A DNA stretch of 5,882 nucleotides from Bacteroidales bacterium. GTDB lineage: Bacteria > Bacteroidota > Bacteroidia > Bacteroidales > JAADJA01. Numbering within the stretch: the first letter of the stretch is position 1; every line of letters begins with the position of its first letter. The stretch covers positions 1 to 5,882 of the forward strand of contig JAIORT010000396.1 of assembly GCA_021107975.1 (NCBI GenBank), given 5' to 3'. Position numbers and translations under genes: made by a program. Shown one piece after another: positions 1 to 5,799 of the stretch. Below the pieces are notes generated by a model. The model was not told where the DNA came from and made no database searches. It was given only the letters and a program-made list of their open reading frames with translations.

Positions 1-844
1 AAAGGCATATTTTCAAGCTGTCTTTCCAGTTAGGTATTTGAATACCAAAGGTGTTAATTATTTTTTGCTTATCCATCAGACTGTAATGCGGCCGGGCTGC
101 AGGCAATGGATAGTCTTTTGTTTCGATGGGATTTACTTTACACTTTAATTCGCTTATACTGATGATTTCTTTTGCAAAATCATACCAGCTTGCTTTACCA
201 AGGTTTGAATAATGATATATTTCCGTTCCGTTAATTTTTATTAATTCGGGTAATATCTTTAAAATTGTTTCTGCCAGATCGCTTGCATAAGTTGGCGAAC
301 CAACCTGGTCATCTATTATATTCAGGACATCCCTTTCATTAGCCAGCCTGATTATAGTTTTAACAAAATTATTCCCGAACTCTGAATATAACCATGAAGT
401 GCGGAAGATAACTGCTTTTTTTGCATTTGCATCGACCTGGTTTTCTCCTTCAACCTTAGTTTTGGCATAGATGCTCAAAGGTTCGGGTATATCTGATTCG
501 ATATAAGGGCGATTAATCTTACCATCAAAAATATAGTCGGTAGAAATATGGATAAGGGTTATATCAAATTCGGATGCAAGTTTTGCAAGATAACCGGGAG
601 CTGTTGCATTCAGCAATCTGGCTTTTTCAGGTTCTTCCTCGGCTTTATCCACGGCTGTGTATCCTGCACAGTTAATAATAACATTGAATTCGTTTGCAGA
701 AATAAATTTTTTTAACTGTTTGTAATTTGTAATATCAAGTTCCTCAAAATCAGTATAAGTAAACTTGTATTGCCCGAAATTAGGAGAAAACTTTTCAATA
801 GATTTTCCCAATTGACCTTTGCTGCCGGTTATAAGTATGTTCAT
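1..844 (-). CDS. rfbD: dTDP-4-dehydrorhamnose reductase, C-terminus cut by window edge
   Basis: RfbD/RmlD is a cytoplasmic enzyme that catalyses the last step of dTDP-L-rhamnose synthesis, the NAD(P)H-dependent reduction of dTDP-4-dehydro-L-rhamnose. I translated 281 codons from the ATG at 844 with no stop, so the gene runs off the left edge. The Rossmann nucleotide-binding motif GSKGQLG is at residues 7-13. STDYIFDG begins at residue 101, and YAKTK at 126-130 supplies the Tyr/Lys catalytic pair, two residues earlier than the Salmonella RmlD numbering. RTSWLY, DQVGSPTYASDLA and ARPHYSLMD (from about 250) are family hallmarks that separate it from other extended SDR enzymes. The visible part ends in the usual C-terminal region (PNWKDSL), so probably only a few residues are missing. 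The start lies 3 bases after the uxs stop, with no clear Shine-Dalgarno, so it is very likely the third gene of a ugd-uxs-rfbD operon. Confidence 0.93.
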   Translation of the reverse strand, partial: MNILITGSKGQLGKSIEKFSPNFGQYKFTYTDFEELDITNYKQLKKFISANEFNVIINCAGYTAVDKAEEEPEKARLLNATAPGYLAKLASEFDITLIHISTDYIFDGKINRPYIESDIPEPLSIYAKTKVEGENQVDANAKKAVIFRTSWLYSEFGNNFVKTIIRLANERDVLNIIDDQVGSPTYASDLAETILKILPELIKINGTEIYHYSNLGKASWYDFAKEIISISELKCKVNPIETKDYPLPAARPHYSLMDKQKIINTFGIQIPNWKDSLKICL

Positions 845-847
845 AAT

Positions 848-1783
848 TTAAACTATATTTTCAAAATATTCAATAGTCTTTTTTAATCCTTCCTCCAGAG
901 ATATCTTAGGTTCCCATCCTAATTCCGATTTTGCCATCGTAATATCCGGTTGTCTTTGCATTGGGTCGTCAGCCGGTAAGGGTTTATATATGATTTTAGA
1001 TTTTGACCCGGTAAGTCGTATCACAGTTTCAGCAAGCTCTAAAATTGTAAATTCAACAGGGTTGCCCATATTCATAGGTCCGGTCAACTCTTCTCTTGAG
1101 TTCATAAACCTGGTCATTCCGTCAATCATTTCATCTATGTAACAAAAACTCCGGGTTTGCGATCCGTCGCCGTAAATTGAAATATTTTTATTCTTCAGCG
1201 CCTGAACAATAAAGTTGGAAATTACGCGTCCGTCGTTAGGGTCCATCCTGGGTCCATACGTATTGAAAATTCTTAATACTTTTATCCTGACATTATTTTG
1301 CCGGTGATAATTGAAAAAAAGTGACTCGGCACATCGTTTTCCTTCGTCGTAGCATGAACGTGTCCCTATCGGATTAACATTTCCCCAGTATTCTTCCTTT
1401 TGCGGATGTATTTCGGGGTCGCCGTAAACTTCACTTGTTGAAGCCTGCAAAATTTTAGCTTTAATTCTTTTGGCAAGCCCAAGCATATTTATCGAACCCA
1501 TCACCGATGTCTTGATGGTCTTTATTGCGTTGTGCTTATATTGAATGGGGGAGGCAGGGCATGCAAGATTATAAATTTCATCCACTTCAATAAAGAAAGG
1601 CATTGTAACATCATGCCTAATAACTTCAAAATAGGGATTACCCATTAAGTGGATAATATTCTGTTTTTGCCCTGTAAAATAATTGTCGAGGCAAATTACT
1701 TCATTTCCATTATTTAACAGTCTTTCACAAAGATGTGAGCCAAGGAACCCTGCGCCACCTGTAACTAATATTCGCTTTTTCAT
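848..1783 (-). CDS. uxs: UDP-glucuronate decarboxylase (UDP-xylose synthase)
   Basis: This extended SDR enzyme converts UDP-glucuronate to UDP-xylose with bound NAD+, in the cytoplasm. At 311 residues it matches the soluble bacterial and plant UXS type. The cofactor motif GGAGFLGSH is at residues 9-17. YNLACPASPIQY (71-82), STSEVYGDP (115-123, with the Thr/Ser-Glu of the active site), YDEGKR with the catalytic Y145xxxK149, NTYGPRMDPNDGRV (174-187) and DGSQTRSFCYID (206-217) are all typical of UXS rather than of UDP-galactose 4-epimerase or dTDP-glucose 4,6-dehydratase. The gene lies 39 bp after ugd, whose product makes its substrate, so the two form a consecutive pathway pair. The gap contains a heptamer repeat that reaches the ATG, and no Shine-Dalgarno is visible. 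The functional call is strong; I infer that UDP-xylose feeds a surface polysaccharide. Confidence 0.95.
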   Translation of the reverse strand: MKKRILVTGGAGFLGSHLCERLLNNGNEVICLDNYFTGQKQNIIHLMGNPYFEVIRHDVTMPFFIEVDEIYNLACPASPIQYKHNAIKTIKTSVMGSINMLGLAKRIKAKILQASTSEVYGDPEIHPQKEEYWGNVNPIGTRSCYDEGKRCAESLFFNYHRQNNVRIKVLRIFNTYGPRMDPNDGRVISNFIVQALKNKNISIYGDGSQTRSFCYIDEMIDGMTRFMNSREELTGPMNMGNPVEFTILELAETVIRLTGSKSKIIYKPLPADDPMQRQPDITMAKSELGWEPKISLEEGLKKTIEYFENIV

Positions 1784-1817
1784 TTTCGTAAATCGTAAAT
1801 CACTTTCGTATTTCGTA
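1784..1817 (-). repeat. heptamer repeat related to the array at 5119-5167
   Basis: Almost the whole ugd-uxs gap is built from heptamers. On the plus strand they are TTTCGTA (1784-1790), AATCGTA (1791-1797), a six-base AATCAC, then TTTCGTA twice (1804-1817). On the minus strand, 1801-1786 reads GATTTACGATTTACGA, a 16-base exact match to 5140-5155 on the plus strand, so the two arrays are in opposite orientation. The array runs right up to the uxs ATG and replaces any Shine-Dalgarno there. Confidence 0.75.
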
Positions 1818-1822
1818 CATCC

Positions 1823-3151
1823 TTATTTCCTTTCCGTATCAATCCCAATACAGAAATATTTGAATCCTAATTCTTTCATTTCGTTTGCATCATAAATATT
1901 CCTTCCATCGAAAACAACAGGTTTCTTCATCAGTTTTTTCATAACTTTAAAGTTAGGAAATCTGAATTCCGGCCATTCTGTCGGGACGATCAGACAATCA
2001 GCATCAATAAGAGGATCAAACTGATCCGTGGTATATTCAATTTTGTCTCCGAAATGCCTCTTTGCTTCAGTCATTGCTGCCGGATCGTACGCCTTTACTT
2101 CAGCTCCGGCTTTAAGTAAATTCTCAATGATAACCAATGAAGGAGCTTCTCTCATATCATCCGTTTGAGGTTTAAATGATAATCCCCAAAGTGCTACTTT
2201 TTTTCCTTTCAGGTTATTGTTGTAGAACTTCATAACTTTTCTGAACAAAATTGATTTTTGGTTATCATTAACTGCCTCTACAGCTTGCAAAACCTGTAAA
2301 TCATAATCGTTTTCAGCAGCAGTTTTTATCAGTGCTTTTACATCCTTAGGAAAACAAGAGCCACCATATCCCGTTCCCGGATATATAAATTTATTCCCAA
2401 TCCTTGAGTCGCTGCCAATTCCTTTTCTGACCATGTTAATATTAGCTCCAACAATTTCACATAAATTTGCTATATCGTTCATAAAGCTGATCTTAGTGGC
2501 GAGCATTGCATTTGCCGTGTATTTAGTCATCTCAGAAGACATAATATTCATAAAAATAATCGGGTGACCGTTTAAGGTAAATGGTTTGTACAGCCTTTTT
2601 ATAATTTTTTCTGCCCTTTCCGAATCGGTGCCAACAACTATCCTGTCAGGTCTTAAAAAATCGTTAACAGCAGCACCCTCTTTCAGAAATTCCGGATTTG
2701 ATGCGACATCAAAATCTATTTTGACATCACGTTTATCCAATGTTTCCTGAAGGGATTTTTTTACTTTTTCTGATGTTCCTACCGGTACGGTGCTTTTGGT
2801 AACAACAAGAATATAATCGTCAATGTGTTGCCCTATTTCCCTTGCAACACCCAATACGTGCGACAGGTCTGCACTTCCATCTTCATCAGGTGGCGTGCCA
2901 ACGGCAATAAAAACAACATCACAATCTTCCAAAGAAGAAGCTAGGTCAGTAGTAAAATGCAGCCTCCCTTTATTAAAATTATTGAGAACCATTTCGTCAA
3001 GACCAGGTTCATAAATTGGTATAACACCTTTTTTTAGATTTTCAACTTTGTTTTCATCAATATCAACACAAGTAACATCAATTCCAACTTCCGAAAAACA
3101 GGCTCCGGTAACTAAGCCAACATAACCGGTTCCTACAACGCTTATTTTCAT
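1823..3151 (-). CDS. ugd: UDP-glucose 6-dehydrogenase
   Basis: Ugd oxidises UDP-glucose to UDP-glucuronate using two NAD+, in the cytoplasm. The 442-residue length is normal for the family. The N-terminal Rossmann motif GTGYVGL is at residues 7-13 and the NAD-ribose Asp region VDID is at 29-32. VGTPPDEDGSADL (84-96), TKSTVPVGT (118-126) and SNPEFLKEGAAVNDF (151-165) follow. MTKYTAN contains K210 and N214, and GYGGSCFPKD (261-270) holds the catalytic Cys266 and Asp270. These four are offset by six from the K204/N208/C260/D264 set known in the Streptococcus enzyme. The C-terminal UDP-binding domain is present (ALWGLSFKPQTDDMREAP). It is the first gene of the leftward sugar operon. A candidate promoter lies about 35 bp upstream, and the leader before the ATG is A-rich without a Shine-Dalgarno. 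No key residue is missing. Confidence 0.97.
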   Translation of the reverse strand: MKISVVGTGYVGLVTGACFSEVGIDVTCVDIDENKVENLKKGVIPIYEPGLDEMVLNNFNKGRLHFTTDLASSLEDCDVVFIAVGTPPDEDGSADLSHVLGVAREIGQHIDDYILVVTKSTVPVGTSEKVKKSLQETLDKRDVKIDFDVASNPEFLKEGAAVNDFLRPDRIVVGTDSERAEKIIKRLYKPFTLNGHPIIFMNIMSSEMTKYTANAMLATKISFMNDIANLCEIVGANINMVRKGIGSDSRIGNKFIYPGTGYGGSCFPKDVKALIKTAAENDYDLQVLQAVEAVNDNQKSILFRKVMKFYNNNLKGKKVALWGLSFKPQTDDMREAPSLVIIENLLKAGAEVKAYDPAAMTEAKRHFGDKIEYTTDQFDPLIDADCLIVPTEWPEFRFPNFKVMKKLMKKPVVFDGRNIYDANEMKELGFKYFCIGIDTERK

Positions 3152-3184
3152 AATTTTTGTTTTTTAGTTTAATACTTATATCAA

Positions 3185-3215
3185 CAAATGTAATATATTA
3201 TTTAACAATTAACAT
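3185..3215 (-). promoter_or_regulatory. candidate Bacteroidota-type promoter for ugd
   Basis: The minus strand reads TACATTTG (3192-3185), a perfect fit to the TAnnTTTG -7 consensus known for Bacteroidota primary sigma factors. Twenty bases further upstream ATG (3215-3213) stands where TTG would be expected, so the -33 element is degenerate. A start site about 7 bases downstream would give a leader of roughly 27-30 bases to the ugd ATG. A one-element match in AT-rich DNA can arise by chance. Confidence 0.42.
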
Positions 3216-3318
3216 TTCCTACTTGATACTAAATTAATAAATTTTTGAGATATAATTAAAAAGCTATAAGCATATCACATCATCAAAAATTACGACACAA
3301 AATTATATAGATAAAATG

Positions 3319-3348
3319 AAAAAAAAAATAGGGAAAATACCCAATTTT
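3319..3348 (-). terminator. likely intrinsic terminator of the aat-guaD-DUF456 transcript
   Basis: On the minus strand AAAATTGGG (3348-3340) pairs with CCCTATTTT (3333-3325) around a six-base loop, giving eight base pairs with one T-T mismatch in the stem. It is followed at once by six more T (3324-3319). The T-tract lies only on the minus-strand side, matching the direction of all genes here. It sits just over 100 bases past the DUF456 stop and ahead of the ugd promoter. The stem is mostly A-T, so strength is uncertain. Confidence 0.5.
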
Positions 3349-3360
3349 AATGCAGGAAAA

Positions 3361-3389
3361 TACGTAAAACCATTGCGTAATATTACGTA
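3361..3389. repeat. nested inverted repeat TACGTAA/TTACGTA
   Basis: TACGTAA (3361-3367) is repeated in inverted form as TTACGTA (3383-3389), with 15 bases between. Overlapping the right arm is a perfect 12-base palindrome, CGTAATATTACG (3376-3387). The hexamer TACGTA, itself a palindrome, therefore occurs twice with a 23-base spacing. The layout would fit a dimeric DNA-binding protein or an RNA hairpin in the 3' end of the DUF456 transcript. No known operator is recognised. Confidence 0.5.
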
Positions 3390-3425
3390 GCTTTTCAGAT
3401 AAAGTCTTCGGGGAGAAATAGATAC

Positions 3426-3463
3426 ATTAATTAAAGTGCGAATTGACATTTTTCTTAATTAAT
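3426..3463. repeat. AT-only inverted repeat spanning the DUF456 stop
   Basis: ATTAATTAA (3426-3434) is matched by TTAATTAAT (3455-3463), a perfect nine-base inverted repeat with a 20-base loop. The right arm includes the stop codon of the DUF456 gene. With no G-C pair in the arms and no T-tract on the minus strand after it, it is a poor terminator and could be chance in such AT-rich DNA. Confidence 0.3.
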
Positions 3464-3949
3464 TATATTAAAAGCATTTATTATAAAGTAATATCCCATA
3501 ATAAATGAAATAACGAGTTTCATTACTGTTCCGGCGATAAAACCGACAAATGATCCTAATCCTGATTTTAAAGCTGTTTTATTGTCCTTTCCGCCAATAA
3601 GCTCTCCAAGAAAAGCCCCGATAAAAGGCCCGACGATTAAACCGATTGGCGGGAAGAAAATAATTCCGATGACCAATCCGATAGTTGCACCCCACATTCC
3701 TTTTTTTGACCCACCTAATTTTTTTGTTCCCCAAATCGGGACGATATAATCCAGTAGTGTCACGCCTGCTGTGATCAAAGCCCAAATAGCGAGAAACCTC
3801 GCTGTAAAGGGTGGAACTGTTTTGAGTTGCAGGATCAGGAGAGATGCCCAGCATAAAATTTGTCCGGGAATAACAGGTAAAACACAACCGATTATTCCGA
3901 CTATCAGGACGATTAGTCCAATTATTACCCAAAGCAGATCAAGTTCCAT
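3455..3949 (-). CDS. DUF456 family small membrane protein
   Basis: This 164-residue, very hydrophobic protein matches the DUF456 pattern as I know it; its biochemical function is unknown. An N-terminal hydrophobic stretch (about 5-42) is interrupted by the VLPVIPG motif (24-29 region). A second segment lies at about 51-69 and ends in LDYIVPIWGTKKLGGSKKGMWGA, the family's most conserved core. A glycine-rich pair follows at about 86-118 (GLVIGIIFFPPIGLIVGPFIGAFLGEL, read as shorter GxxxG-type blocks), and a last segment covers about 130-158. It should sit in the inner membrane with four or more helices. There is no signal peptide cleavage site and no catalytic motif. Its ATG overlaps the guaD stop by one base (TAATG), which points to translational coupling. 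A possible role beside a purine enzyme is only a guess from that overlap. Confidence 0.85.
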   Translation of the reverse strand: MELDLLWVIIGLIVLIVGIIGCVLPVIPGQILCWASLLILQLKTVPPFTARFLAIWALITAGVTLLDYIVPIWGTKKLGGSKKGMWGATIGLVIGIIFFPPIGLIVGPFIGAFLGELIGGKDNKTALKSGLGSFVGFIAGTVMKLVISFIMGYYFIINAFNIIN

Positions 3950-3951
3950 TA
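3947..3951 (-). promoter_or_regulatory. TAATG stop/start overlap coupling guaD to the DUF456 gene
   Basis: On the minus strand the guaD stop TAA (3951-3949) shares its last A with the ATG of the DUF456 gene (3949-3947). No Shine-Dalgarno-like sequence is visible in the end of guaD, so re-initiation by terminating ribosomes is the simplest way to start the second gene. Confidence 0.7.
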
Positions 3952-4422
3952 ATATTTGGTTTTGTGTTCCAGGTTAATCCATGTTTTAAAAACCTTTTCC
4001 GCTTCCACCTGCATTATTTGTTTCGAAGGTATTTTTCGGGAATTGACAGGAAGTTCGAATTCCCTGTAAATTTCCGAATCGTCGAATCCGGCGCTGGCAG
4101 CATCTTCACGGGTTGCAGCAAAAAATAGTTTTTTAGGGCGCGCCCAGTAAATAGCTCCCAGGCACATAGGGCATGGCTCGCAACTCGAATAAATCTCGCA
4201 GTTTTCCAACTGGAAGCTGCCTATATTGTTACATGCTTCCCTGATGGCATTAATTTCGGCATGAGCCGTGGGATCATTATTTGTAGTAACGGTATTTACG
4301 CCCTTACCAATTATTTTCCCGTCTTTTACAACTACAGCGCCAAATGGTCCGCCGTTTTTGAGTTTCAGGTTTTCTTTTGCCAGTTTAATGGCTTCCTGCA
4401 TGAATTTTTTATTCTCTTTCAT
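3949..4422 (-). CDS. guaD: guanine deaminase (cytidine-deaminase fold)
   Basis: GuaD hydrolyses guanine to xanthine and ammonia in purine salvage or catabolism, in the cytoplasm. The 157-residue protein carries the zinc site of the cytidine-deaminase superfamily: H54-A-E56 in NDPTAHAEINAIR, and C84xxC87 in SSCEPCPMCLGAIYWARP. The features that single out the Bacillus-type GuaD are GGPFGAVVVKDG (24-35), AGFDDSEIY (111-119, with D115 matching the substrate-binding Asp) and a C-terminal tail ending in aromatic Tyr157. In B. subtilis GuaD the corresponding terminal Tyr reaches the active site of the partner subunit by domain swapping; every one of these residues is offset by one here. TadA (tRNA adenosine deaminase) is the main alternative, but it has a different motif after PCxxC and lacks the FDDS segment. 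The gene starts 13 bp after aat, and its stop overlaps the DUF456 start. Confidence 0.88.
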   Translation of the reverse strand: MKENKKFMQEAIKLAKENLKLKNGGPFGAVVVKDGKIIGKGVNTVTTNNDPTAHAEINAIREACNNIGSFQLENCEIYSSCEPCPMCLGAIYWARPKKLFFAATREDAASAGFDDSEIYREFELPVNSRKIPSKQIMQVEAEKVFKTWINLEHKTKY

Positions 4423-4435
4423 TTGCTTCGCAAAT

Positions 4436-5110
4436 TTACCATTTTCCTTTTATTGTATGCGATTTTAACGCAATTTTTAATAACTGAAGAAATTTTGACC
4501 TGTGTATATTTACAGCTCCCAAGCTTTTAAGGTGTTCAGTTTCAGTTTGAGCATCAATAAATAGGAAATTCCATTTTTTGAATTTTTCAACAAGATAATA
4601 AAGCGCAACCTTTGATGCATCCCTCTGTTTGAAAAACATTGATTCGCCAAAGAATGCTTTTCCGAGAGAAATACCATAAAGCCCGCCCACTAATTTTCCT
4701 TCAAGATAAGTTTCAATGGAATGAGCGTATCCTTCCCTATGCAGGTCTAAATAGGCTTCCTGCATTTCTTTTGTGATCCACGTACCTCCCTGATCTTCTC
4801 GTGGTAATTTTGCGCAGTTTTCAATGACTTGCTTAAAATTGGTATCGAAAAGGACTTTATATTTTTTATTCCTGATTGTTTGTCTCATGCTTTTTGATAC
4901 TTTAAAATTATCAGGAAATAACACCATCCTGGGATTGGGCGACCACCACATTATCGGATCACCTTCTGAATACCAGGGGAAAATACCGTTTGAATATGCA
5001 AGCAGTAACCTTTGTATGCTTAAATCACCACCCACTGCCAACAAACCGTGATCATCAGCAAGATTGGGATTAGGAAATAATAAGTTCTCATTTAAAACAA
5101 AAACAGGCAA
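4436..5110 (-). CDS. aat: leucyl/phenylalanyl-tRNA--protein transferase, TTG start
   Basis: Aat adds Leu or Phe from aminoacyl-tRNA to the N-terminus of proteins bearing N-terminal Arg or Lys, marking them for ClpS/ClpAP degradation. It acts in the cytoplasm. The 224-residue length is close to the E. coli enzyme. Family motifs run in order: GLLAVGGDL (22-30), GIFPWYSEGDPIMWWSPNPR (42-61), GTWIT (109-113), HSIE (130-133), GGLYGISLG (142-150), FFGESMF with E156 (153-159), and FIDAQ with D186 and Q188, which match the catalytic Glu/Asp/Gln of the E. coli protein. The start is TTG: an in-frame TAA lies only four codons upstream, inside the heptamer repeat, and no ATG or GTG lies between it and the conserved N-terminal block. 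The leader reads CATAAAGAC before TTG, a weak ribosome site. The gene probably heads an aat-guaD-DUF456 unit. Confidence 0.94.
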   Translation of the reverse strand: MPVFVLNENLLFPNPNLADDHGLLAVGGDLSIQRLLLAYSNGIFPWYSEGDPIMWWSPNPRMVLFPDNFKVSKSMRQTIRNKKYKVLFDTNFKQVIENCAKLPREDQGGTWITKEMQEAYLDLHREGYAHSIETYLEGKLVGGLYGISLGKAFFGESMFFKQRDASKVALYYLVEKFKKWNFLFIDAQTETEHLKSLGAVNIHRSKFLQLLKIALKSHTIKGKW

Positions 5111-5118
5111 GTCTTTAT

Positions 5119-5167
5119 GATTTTAGATTTACGATTTTAGATTTACGATTTACGATTTTAGATTTTT
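5119..5167 (+). repeat. 7 x 7-bp tandem repeat (GATTTTA/GATTTAC)
   Basis: Seven head-to-tail heptamers fill most of the gap between the rhomboid gene and aat. In order on the plus strand they are GATTTTA, GATTTAC, GATTTTA, GATTTAC, GATTTAC, GATTTTA and GATTTTT. Only the last two positions of the unit vary, and the phase is exact across 49 bp. The array stops eight bases before the TTG start of aat on the minus strand, and it supplies the in-frame TAA that limits that start. The same core heptamer occurs ahead of uxs. Function is unknown. Confidence 0.9.
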
Positions 5168-5181
5168 TTAAGTCAAAAACA

Positions 5182-5799
5182 TCAAATATCCTCAAATTCT
5201 TCTTCTTCCTCCCAGTCATATTTTTTTCGTTGGGGTCCGAGTTTCCTAAAGTACAATGCTAATATCACTCCAACTATCAATCCCCAAAAATGTGATTCAA
5301 ATGATATATTTTTTTCAGGGTAAAAGTCAGGGAAAACACCCCATACCAAACTGCCATACAGAAATGTTACCAGCATGGTTATGGCAAGCAACCTTCCGTC
5401 TCTGCGAATAATCCCGCTAAGGAATAGAAATGAAGCAAGACCATATACCACTCCGGAAGCGCCTATATGGTATGCTTCTCTGGCTCCAAACCATACGCAC
5501 AATCCGGTGATAAGATAAATCAGAATAAATATTTTAACGGCAATTTCTTTATAAAAATAGAATAAGCAACCTCCTAAAACTAACAATGGGATGGAATTTG
5601 CAAAAAGGTGTTTAAAGCCAGAATGAATCAATGGGCTGGTGATAATTCCGATAAGTCCCGTGCTTTTTAAGGGATAAATACCGAGAAAGCCAAATTCGAT
5701 GTGAGTAACAATTTCACCGGCTTTAATCACCCAAAGCAGTATAACAAAAAGCAGGGGCGGGAAAAGGCTTTGCAAAATATTCTTTTTTTCCTGATTCAT
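5182..5799 (-). CDS. rhomboid-family intramembrane serine protease
   Basis: Rhomboids cleave transmembrane helices within the membrane using a Ser-His dyad. This 205-residue protein shows about six hydrophobic segments (roughly 12-26, 66-83, 88-104, 112-131, 136-154 and 168-184), the basic bacterial six-helix core. The catalytic serine is S115 in GASGVVYG (113-120), the catalytic histidine is H170 in ESHFWGLIVG, and H64xxxN68 in HLFANS matches the oxyanion-side HxxxN of helix 2, so it should be active. It has no extra domain at the N-terminus. The C-terminal tail is short and unusual, with basic residues (GPQRKKYDW) followed by an acidic run (EEEEEFEDI), presumably cytoplasmic. The ATG at 5799 is the first good start after an in-frame TAA. 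The substrate is unknown. The gene ends 71 bp before aat and may or may not share a transcript with it. Confidence 0.92.
   Translation of the reverse strand: MNQEKKNILQSLFPPLLFVILLWVIKAGEIVTHIEFGFLGIYPLKSTGLIGIITSPLIHSGFKHLFANSIPLLVLGGCLFYFYKEIAVKIFILIYLITGLCVWFGAREAYHIGASGVVYGLASFLFLSGIIRRDGRLLAITMLVTFLYGSLVWGVFPDFYPEKNISFESHFWGLIVGVILALYFRKLGPQRKKYDWEEEEEFEDI

Larger units (their letters stand above)
3152..3454. other. 303-bp intergenic region between two leftward operons
   Basis: This very AT-rich stretch has no convincing gene. Reading in the direction of transcription (right to left) it contains an AT-rich inverted repeat at the end of the DUF456 gene, a nested palindromic block (3361-3389), a likely intrinsic terminator (3319-3348) and a candidate promoter for ugd (3185-3215). 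Between about 3216 and 3318 I see nothing beyond AT-rich sequence. Confidence 0.8.

Noticed and set aside
1683..1895. Plus-strand open frame of 70 codons over the uxs-ugd junction
   Set aside because: It is antisense to the N-terminus of Uxs and the C-terminus of Ugd, with no recognisable domain or ribosome site.
3579..3932. Minus-strand frame of 117 codons inside the DUF456 gene
   Set aside because: It is in another frame of a gene whose own frame gives a clear membrane protein matching DUF456. This one has no family features.
3949..4422. tRNA adenosine deaminase (tadA) as identity of the deaminase
   Set aside because: The AGFDDSEIY segment, the EPCPMCLGAIYWARP context and the terminal Tyr fit GuaD. 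TadA proteins have a different sequence after the PCxxC motif.
4261..4530. Plus-strand open frame of 89 codons
   Set aside because: It lies antisense across the guaD start and the aat end, both of which have full family motifs. Its translation looks like an arbitrary hydrophobic shadow.
1784..5167. The two inverted heptamer arrays as recombination sites of an invertible or mobile segment
   Set aside because: Only 16 bases are identical, no recombinase or transposase is in the window, and the DNA between them holds ordinary housekeeping and sugar genes.
5119..5167. CRISPR array
   Set aside because: The units are 7 bp and directly contiguous, with no spacers, and no cas genes are nearby.
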